From assembly GCA_013397455.1 (NCBI GenBank), contig VYZB01000023.1:4254447-4318446 (forward strand): 64,000 nucleotides of DNA. Reading direction: 5' to 3'. Position 1 is the stretch's first letter, and each line of letters opens with the position of its first letter. The stretch is from Crotophaga sulcirostris. Taxonomy: Eukaryota; Chordata; Aves; Cuculiformes; Crotophagidae. Both the position numbers and the translations under genes were made by a program. The notes under the pieces are model-generated. The model was not told the DNA's origin. It ran no database searches and saw nothing but the letters and a program-made list of their open reading frames with translations. Below, piece by piece: positions 51,701 through 60,700 of this stretch.

Positions 51701-54700
51701 ATTTATACTTTGTCTTTCAGATGAACCAGAGACACGAGATGCATGGTGGGCAGAAATCAGACAAGAAATAAAATCCCATGCAAAGGCATTGGGTTGTCAT
51801 GCTGTAGTGGGCTACAGTGAATCAACTAGCATTTGGTAAATCATGATGATGATTTGATTTTCAAAATGCCACAGAAAATGTATTTCATCTTCAGTGAATT
51901 AAGTTATGAACTATTTCAACACAGTTGTTGGTACTGTCTAATATACCTACTTTGGAGAGTTTTTAAAAGTAACTTTTTGAGATTTCTGTATTGTGCTACT
52001 TTTTTAATATGTTTGGGGTTTTATTGGGTTTTAAGTTTTTTCTAATGAACAGTACAATTTTTATTTTTAAAAAACCCTCAAACTTACATGTTTGCTTTTG
52101 TAGTAAAAATATTGATTTATCTATGAAGTTTTCTGAACCGAATTTACCTAAATGCTTAAGACTATTCCATAAAGTATATGTGTTGTAGTTTCCTTGTTGA
52201 ATAACAACTGGCAGACCAGTACTTAAATTGTAAACTTCAAGCTTAAATCACAAGTTCTGTACTGGAAATATATTAATTGTACATCAAAGGAGAACATGAT
52301 TCCTGATAGATCTAGAATACTTTAGCTGTAAATGTTCTGTATTTCTTTCTGGAAAATGTGTGTCTTTATTTTTATCTTTTATTCCTACATTACTACTTAC
52401 CACCTTAGACTGCAGCTCTGCAGTAGTCTTTCTGAGATTGAGCTGTCCTGCCCTACATCCTGTTCAGGCCAACACTTGAATGTCTTTCTGTATTCCCTTT
52501 GGCTAAGAGAATTCCAGTCTTATTTAGGTGACTTAATAACAAACTTTGTAAGAAGCATGGAGATTGGGAGAAATAATTTGGGATTCATCTAATTACTTGT
52601 CTTGTCTGGCCCAACAAAGTTTGTGTCTTTTTCTATAATAGCTTCAGAAAGTAATCTGTGAAGAGCTCCTCTTGGAGCCAGGTGTGTCTGACTGGTATCA
52701 AACAGAAAGGTACTCTGGCTCCCTAGTTGGTCTGAATTGCTTTAGGAAAGTAACTGAAGCAAACTTAGACATCGTAATTTTTTTTTTTTGTCAAGTTGAT
52801 TTTGCCTAAATACTTTAAAGAAAAAGCACTAAAGATTTGCTTTTTTAAAGAGAGAAGTTGGAAAAGGAAGTTTCATTTTACTTTCCAATTGATAAGTTGA
52901 AGAAAGAAATACAGAGTTATGCAGTGCTTTCATGAGTGCACGCCATCTGTTGGTAAAGTAGAAGATAACCAGAAATGATCAGTCTGAAAACCACAGCATT
53001 GATTGCTTCACATCTGTTGCTCCTTCACATTTATTGCTTCACTGTAGGTAAAAAAAAAGCCCCACCAAATAAATTTCACAAAACTTGAAAACAGTTTTTA
53101 GAAGTCAAATGCCTGTGCTAGTAGAATAGGAAAACAGGAGACCTTACTTTACAGGCAAGGCATGGTTTGTACTCCTTATGCAGTCTTGTCTGGTTGTGTC
53201 CTGTCTTGTTTGGTATATTAAAGACTATATTTATCACAGAATTGCAATGTGCAAGTTCACATCTCTAAGGAATGGACTTGCACTAAAAATGGAAGATTTA
53301 TTCCTTTGGCTGTTGATCTCCCAGTAAAAAGCATGAATATTTTTTCTTTTTTTCTACCTTAACTATGGGGAAAGAATATACAGTATAGATATGCAGTCAG
53401 TTATTGGCTTATTTCACAGTAGTATTTGATCACTGATAAAATACTTTATTAGAGTTCCCATGCTTCCTTGCCACTTCAGTTTTATTCCATGCTTAAAGAG
53501 CAAGGCTCGATCTGTAAGTACTGGTCTGCCAGATAAGTTTTATATATATAAAAAAAATCATTCTGAAAAGAGAAAAAACAAATAAAAAGGCACACGTATC
53601 ATTCCAGAAAATGTGGGATAGCTTTTCTGTTTTTTCTAATACAGTATTTTAAGATGGTAGAGATTTGTTTCTTATTTAACAATTTCAGAAATATTAAAAG
53701 CTCTGTGATCATGCTTTGTGCTTCTGAGAGCTTTAACTCTGCTAAATCAAAAATATGATCAGTTACTTTACATGCTGTATGTACCATTATTGTAGTTGTT
53801 CATAGTAAAATTTTACTGTTTTGCTACTTTTTTATCCTTGTCAGTGTTATGTTGTAACTTCATTTTGAGAGTGAATGTTTATAAGATGATGAGGCTCTCA
53901 ACTTCCATTTTACTTTGGTAAACAATTATGCCTTGTTTTTTTAATGTTTCTTGGCTTTTCTTAGTCGCCTGGATTTCTTTATGTTATTAACCATAGTATT
54001 GAAAACCTTGCTTTAACCTGGTTAGCCTTTGGGATGTTATAGCATATTATTTATAACATAGGACAAAGCTCTTTAGTCTTTCTGTTCAATCTTTCTGCAT
54101 GTCTTACTTATGCAGTGGTTTAAATACCAGAAGAGGATTTTTTGTGATATTTAATGGATGAAATTGCACAAATGCACAAAATTAGTAGTTACATTGAATT
54201 CATTGAAACTTTCGTACCAGCCTTTTAATCTAATTGTTTTAAATAAAAGTAACACTAGATAGTAGGAATTCATTTTGTTGTAATTCTTTTCTCTTATAGT
54301 GAAGAGGTCTGTATTTTGTCCGCGTCTGGCACAGCAGCTGTACTGAACCCTAGGTTTCTTCAGGATGGCACCATGGAAGGCTGTTTGGAACAAAGGTTGT
54401 CATGGCAGCCTGGCTTCTTTTCCATAGGGTCAGAGAAGGGAGAGGTTGATTTTTTTCCTCAGAGCCAAGATAGTTCTTCTCTATTAGGGTAGGTTACAGT
54501 GTTACAGTGCAGGATGCGGGACCAACCACTTTTCTGCTTTTCACTAACAACAACAACAACAGGAGTAATGGAACTCTGCACCAAATTAGATATTCTGTTT
54601 TTATTTCTAACAGTCTGAATAAGGTAACACATTTGACTACTAACCACAGATCATAACTCAGTTTTTTCCTTGCTGCTCTTCAGGTATCTTTCTCAACTTT

Positions 54701-57700
54701 ATATCATGCTATTAAAAAAATGACAGATATATGGTAAATTACATAAGCTAAATGCTGCTATAGCTGTAGTATGTGTATATAAAGTCTCTATATGCTATTT
54801 AAGAGCTGTGTAGCTTGGTTGTAAAACAAAGGTGATGCCAGATTTTTACACAAGATGTATGTTTTAGTTGAAGTTTATCAACAAAAAAACTGAAGGAAAA
54901 ACATGAAGTTTCCCTTTGTTTCTGCTCTTGCAAACAAATTTTGGAGAATGAATATTGACGAACAGTTGTTTTTGAGGAAATATTAGATTAACTAATGCAT
55001 ACTGGTAATTTGTTATGTGTTCGTCAGGATAGTCATCAAATATTTCAAGGGATTATTGTAGTCGTAAGTAAGGCTATTTATTATAGCTTAGCACTTGCAT
55101 TACTTTTTCCAAAATAACCCTGCCAATATCATATTATTTATTTTTCTTTTACTTTGTAAGCAGGAGGCTGTTATCCTCTTATGTAGATGGACTTTTGAAA
55201 ACTGTAGCCAGAATAAAAATATTTGTTTCCATATTCACTATATGATGGAGAGAATGTCATGTTCATAATAGGAATTAAATTGCATCTTTATGAAAATATG
55301 AATTTTGGTGCTACTAAGAATCTTGGCATAGATTAGAAATGCGAAAGGAAGGTAAATCAAATAAACAGACAAAGCCCGTGTTTGAGTCAAAATATATTTG
55401 CCAAAGTGTATAATAACTAATGTTCCAAATCTGTCAGATTTGCTTAAGCATGTCTTCAGAATTTGCTGAGAGTAATTGTTTATGTAAAACAGAATAAATT
55501 TGCAGTGATGCAGTTAGCCTGTGCTTTCCTTGTTTGTATTCTTATAGTGGTCGTTCCTGGATATTTCCCATGAGGCAGAGGACCTAAGTGTTCTAAGAGA
55601 ATAACAATTTTCCTAATAATTAGGAAATAACCTTGCTATTTTTCTTGCAATGTTAACATATATTGTGCTACTTCTCAGTAGGATGGTTGGTTTGTTGTTT
55701 ATGTTCTGCTCATTAGGTTTGTGTAGGTTTTTGGATAAAATCCATGTTAAAGAGACTTTTCATTTTATTTAGTACAGCAAATTCTCTGTACAACTGTTGT
55801 ACCATGGACTACATTTAGAAATAACAATGCCTAAAGCCAGTGCAGTAATGTTTTAGGTTTATATAAGTCGTTGGTCATTGTATGTGCATTTTCTTGATCC
55901 CTGCATAAAAAGTTTCAATGCAAGTTTGACTTATAGCTTTTTAGGTAGTAATATGCTGTCTGATTTTATTCTTCTAATTCATGAAATGTAATACTTGACA
56001 CATTGGTATAGTGGAGCAAAGTATAGTTGCAGTGTATGATTTAAGTAGGTGTCTGTAGGTGTTTACATATATGCGTGTATTAATCATTATTAATAAAGAT
56101 GTTAATAAGATGTTTTAAGTATTTTCTCCATAATATATTTTTAGGATTGAAGAAACTTCACCACCAGGTTGTGGATTTTGCCATATACCATATGATGAAT
56201 TGAACATGCCATTCCCTGCTCACCTGACTTATTGTTACAACTGCAGAAAGCAAAAAGTTCCTGATGTCCTTTTCACAACAATTGATCTTCCTGTAGAGGC
56301 AATAGTTATTGGCAAGGGATGTCTTATTCAAGCCAGGTATCTATCAAAATGTTTTCTTAGGGAACTTATGGACATCTTTGAAAGAATTCCTGTTGTGAAA
56401 ATCCAGTATGTAATCAAACCTTAATGCTGAATTGCTAGGAGTTAATGACAGTGTATTCTGCCTGTGTTACATGTCATGTCTGTCGATGAACATCTGGTAA
56501 CTTGTCCATGTTGGACGTTTGATAAACGTACTGCTTTTTTAATGCGTATGGTAATTGCTGTATTTTGTCTGCCTTAATGTAAGAGATTTTATGCTTTAGC
56601 TTTCCATTTGAGACTGCTAACGTGGTCAGATATAGCTGTTGCACTGAAAACTCAATGAGTTGTTTAAGTCAGTTGTGTTAACAGAGCCTGCAGTGGGACC
56701 TGTGCTGTTGAGCATCTTAATGATGTGGAGGGGATGATGGACTGCATTCTCTTCCAACTTTGCCAGTTACATCACAATTACTGGGTCCAAACTATATGAT
56801 ACTTGTGCAGTTTTGTCTTCCTTTAAGAGTAAGACAGACATCAGAAAACTAGAGCAAGTTCCAGTGGAGGCCTACCAGGAGAGTAAGGAGCATCTACCCT
56901 ATAAAGAGAAGCTGCGAGTGCTGGACTTGTTCAGTCTGGAGAGAGGAAGGAGTCAGGGGGACACAGAATCAGCCTGCCAGTACCTTTAAGGAGACTATGG
57001 AGCATAATAGCCAGGGTCTTCTCAGTGCTGCACAGTGGGAGAGTGAAAGGCAACGGGTGTAAATTGAAGCAAGAGAGACTCATAGTGGGTATAAAGAAAA
57101 TTACCCATAAAGACAATCAGACAGTGGAGCAGATTGCCTAGGAGGTTTGCAGCTACAGAAATAGATGTTTGCATTTGGGGTCTTACTAGAGGAAAAGCTG
57201 AAAATAGAGATAAGACAGTCTCAAGGAGTTCTTGTAAAGAACTGACATTTTATTTCACAGTTACAGCAGTCTAGAAGAATATACCTCATCAGTTCTGAGT
57301 CTCAGTTGAAAAGGACTACAGTAACTGTCCCTTGAAATAATATATTGGTGTTTAACAAATACCGGAAAACTTGCAATATCAAAGAAGTGGTATTTGTGTT
57401 GAGTATTTGGTTTTACAAAAGTGAGCAGGGTGAATTTTTAAAGTCACTGCTGTGATAGAAGTGTTAACCTCCTACTCGACGTCCAGCTAAATATATTATC
57501 TGGAATCTGTAGAAAACGTCTTCATGTTGCATAGTTACTTGGAGCTGTCAGAGTACTATGACAAAAACCCTGGGTGATGCATGTTGTTTCTGTATGATAA
57601 CAGTCCTTAAGCATGTTTTAAGACAGGAGACGACTTCATTCAGTGCTTCAGAAAAATGCAGTATTTGTAGGTTTTGTATCTGCTTTGATAGGGAATTTTT

Positions 57701-60700
57701 TATAACGTTGGTGAAGGTTACATATTGTTCTGTTTTATAAACTTGCTTTTTATGTTACCCATTTTTGTTGTTTATCAGTTTCCTATTAAAAATTAAATTA
57801 AAATCTTACATATTGAAACTCGCTGCCTCAGTATGACTCGATCTTCCTGGAGAGAATTTAATTTTTTACACGATTTTAAAATACATTAAATAGAAACTGA
57901 TTGTATTAGGTTATACAGTGAGGAAGGAATGCCAGCATGCTCTATGATAACTTTCAGTCTTCAACAGTCCATTAAAACTTTTTATCTACTGATCTTTATG
58001 TATTGTTTTCTGTTTTCAGATTATGCCGTCTAAAGAAGAAGGCTCAAGCTGAAGCAAATGCCACGTCTATCAGTAATCTCTTGCCATTTATGGAATATGA
58101 AGTGCATACCCAACTGATGAATAAACTTAAGCTGAGAGGAATGAATGCTCTGTTTGGCCTGAGAATTCAGATCACTGTGGGTGAAAACATGCTAATGGGA
58201 TTGGCAGTAAGTACACCATGGGTATGCTAATATCTTGAGATTCTTTTGCTTTCTTGCAGTATTTTTTCAGGACACAAAGATACACAAGTGTTGTGGAATT
58301 CAGAGTAACTAGAAGTATTAAAATGTCATTTTAAGAATAAATGAAATGATGGAAAGGAGTGAGGGGTCTAATTGTTGACAAATCAGGACAGACTGGCTTT
58401 CAACATCAGAAAAAGAAAATTCAAATCTCTTGAAACTGTTACAGAGGACAAGCTTATTAGAACAGGCAAGAGAGGAAAAGAAACTTTAAATGGTTTAATG
58501 GCATAAATTATTGAAAAATGATTGTATTCTTTAAAGGTTCTGTCAAAGACATCCCTGTTCCTCAAGTTGCATTGCAGTTCCAAGACAAATAATGTCAATT
58601 AAGTCTCTCAATAGCTCTTTTGTTTAGTTACCAACGAGAGAAAAGTCTGTTGCCTCTTATTTGATGGCACTGAATTAAAAAATGATAGATTGGAAGTATC
58701 TTAGGGATAGCTAAGAATTGTTCTTTAGCAGTATTTTCTAACCTCATTCTGTCATGTGAGGTTAGAATAGTGAAATATGCTGCTTCTTCCTGCATCAGTG
58801 TAAGAGGATGCTTGGGTAATATTGACCGACTTGCATGTCCTTGTCTGAACTGGTGACCTGTTTCATGTAAGTAGAAATGGGTTTGTCACAACTTCAGTGA
58901 TAGTGTAAATGGTTTGGTCAGATTTTAAATCTTTGAAACCACTTGTCTATGTAAAATATACCAGTGCAGAAGTTTTAATTCATACTTGTTTGGAACTTTT
59001 AGGTAAGTTAAGAGCTCCACCATGGAAAAGACCCATCAGAAGGAGAGAGTTTATTAAAAAAGCAGTGGTTTTTTTTAATCAGTGAACAGGAGAGAGAGAT
59101 CCAATTATTATGCGAAGAGATACTGTAATGCACATGTCACAGTGCTGTCCATTGTAGCATAAGCGTTATGGAAAACTTTATAAGAAAACAGTAGGAGTAA
59201 ATGCTGATGTAATTGTCTTTTTAAAAGTCTGCAACAGGTGTGTATCTAGCAGCGTTGCCAACACCTGGTGGTATTCAGATTGCTGGGAAGACTCCGAATG
59301 ATGGCACCTATGAGCAGCATATATCTCACATGCAAAAGAAAATAAACGATACAATAGCAAAAAACAAGGAGCTCTATGAGATTAATCCTCCTGTAAGTAA
59401 AGCTTATAGTCTTAAAAATAAAGCATTTTGGGTCAAACAGATATGCACCATGTGTATCCATGAATCCTTACTGATTGAATCATTCAGAACATAAGTTGTT
59501 TTATAGAGTTATAGAGTCTTTTCACTATTTTTTTCATATCCATTTCAGGAACTGCCTGAAGAAATCATTGGGTCTCCTATTCCAGAGCCAAGACAACGTT
59601 CCAGATTATTAAGATCTCAGTCAGAAAGCTCTGATGAAGTTACAGAGCTAGACCTCTCACATGGGAAAAAGGATGCTTTTGTCTTGGAGGTGATAAATGT
59701 TTTCAATACTCATTTTCTTTCTTTTTTTTTTTCCTGAAATATATTTTAAAAAATCGGTAAAAGTTTTCTTACTCATCTCCAAAGACAGTTATTGAATTGT
59801 AAATAATTTTTTCCATTTTGTATCAGTAGAAGATGTTAAGTATTGGATTTTGCATTATCTCTCATGTTCTTTTTAATTAAAGCATAATTACATAATGCAA
59901 GGGACAATAACGGAGAGGATTGCTCTACTATTCATGAACACACAGCAATATCTAGAATAGTAACTTAGAGCTCTAAGAAATGCCTTTCTGCCTACTTCAA
60001 GCAGCAGTCATGACTCATCCAAAACTTAGTTATTTTTTTTATTAACATTGAGATTCTGTGTTGTCACACTTCACATTTAGCTAAGAAAAAGCTTCTTTAC
60101 AGCTCTTGCTGTTATATTTGGATATTTAGAGTTATTTGTTTCTGGAACTGGGAGTAGTCAACGTGTTCACAAACCATGTGTCCAGAGAGCATGTAAAAGA
60201 AGACTCACTTTTTTGAATTTCAACTGCTGCCATTAAGAGTTCAAGAATTTAAAACTTCAGAGAACATCTTCCTTTTCTTTCTAAAACTAGAAACGAGAAC
60301 AACACCTACAGATAAAGAACATAGATTTCTTTTACCTCTCTACTCACTAAAATTCAAAGATGTGATTGTAACATTGTACAGTTTTGAGGGAAAAAATCCA
60401 AGGACTAAAGAAGGCTAGAGTTTTGATCATTTTCTTGTAGATACAGGTATTGCAAATACCTGTCTTAGACTAAGACAAAGACGACGATTGAATGCCTACA
60501 ATTGCAACCTAAAGTGCCTTCAAGACTTTCCTTTATGTTCATGTTCACAAATCACTGTCTTCATAAAAAATAATCTGGAAGCAAGGTGGTAGATAGGGAG
60601 AATGAGAGAGCAGTTCATTTGAAAACAGAGGTAAGAAAGGAAACTGAAAAAATAACAAGTTAGGAGAGATTAGCATAATGAGTTGAGATTAGTTGGTGCT

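Noticed and set aside
56337..56345. U12-type donor at exon 12 (GTATCTATC)
   Set aside because: It differs from the GTATCCTT consensus at a key base, and I see no clear U12 branch site before the acceptor.
56200..56424. Open frame continuing past the exon 12 donor
   Set aside because: Everything after 56336 is intron; the exon 12/13 phase and protein match fix the donor.
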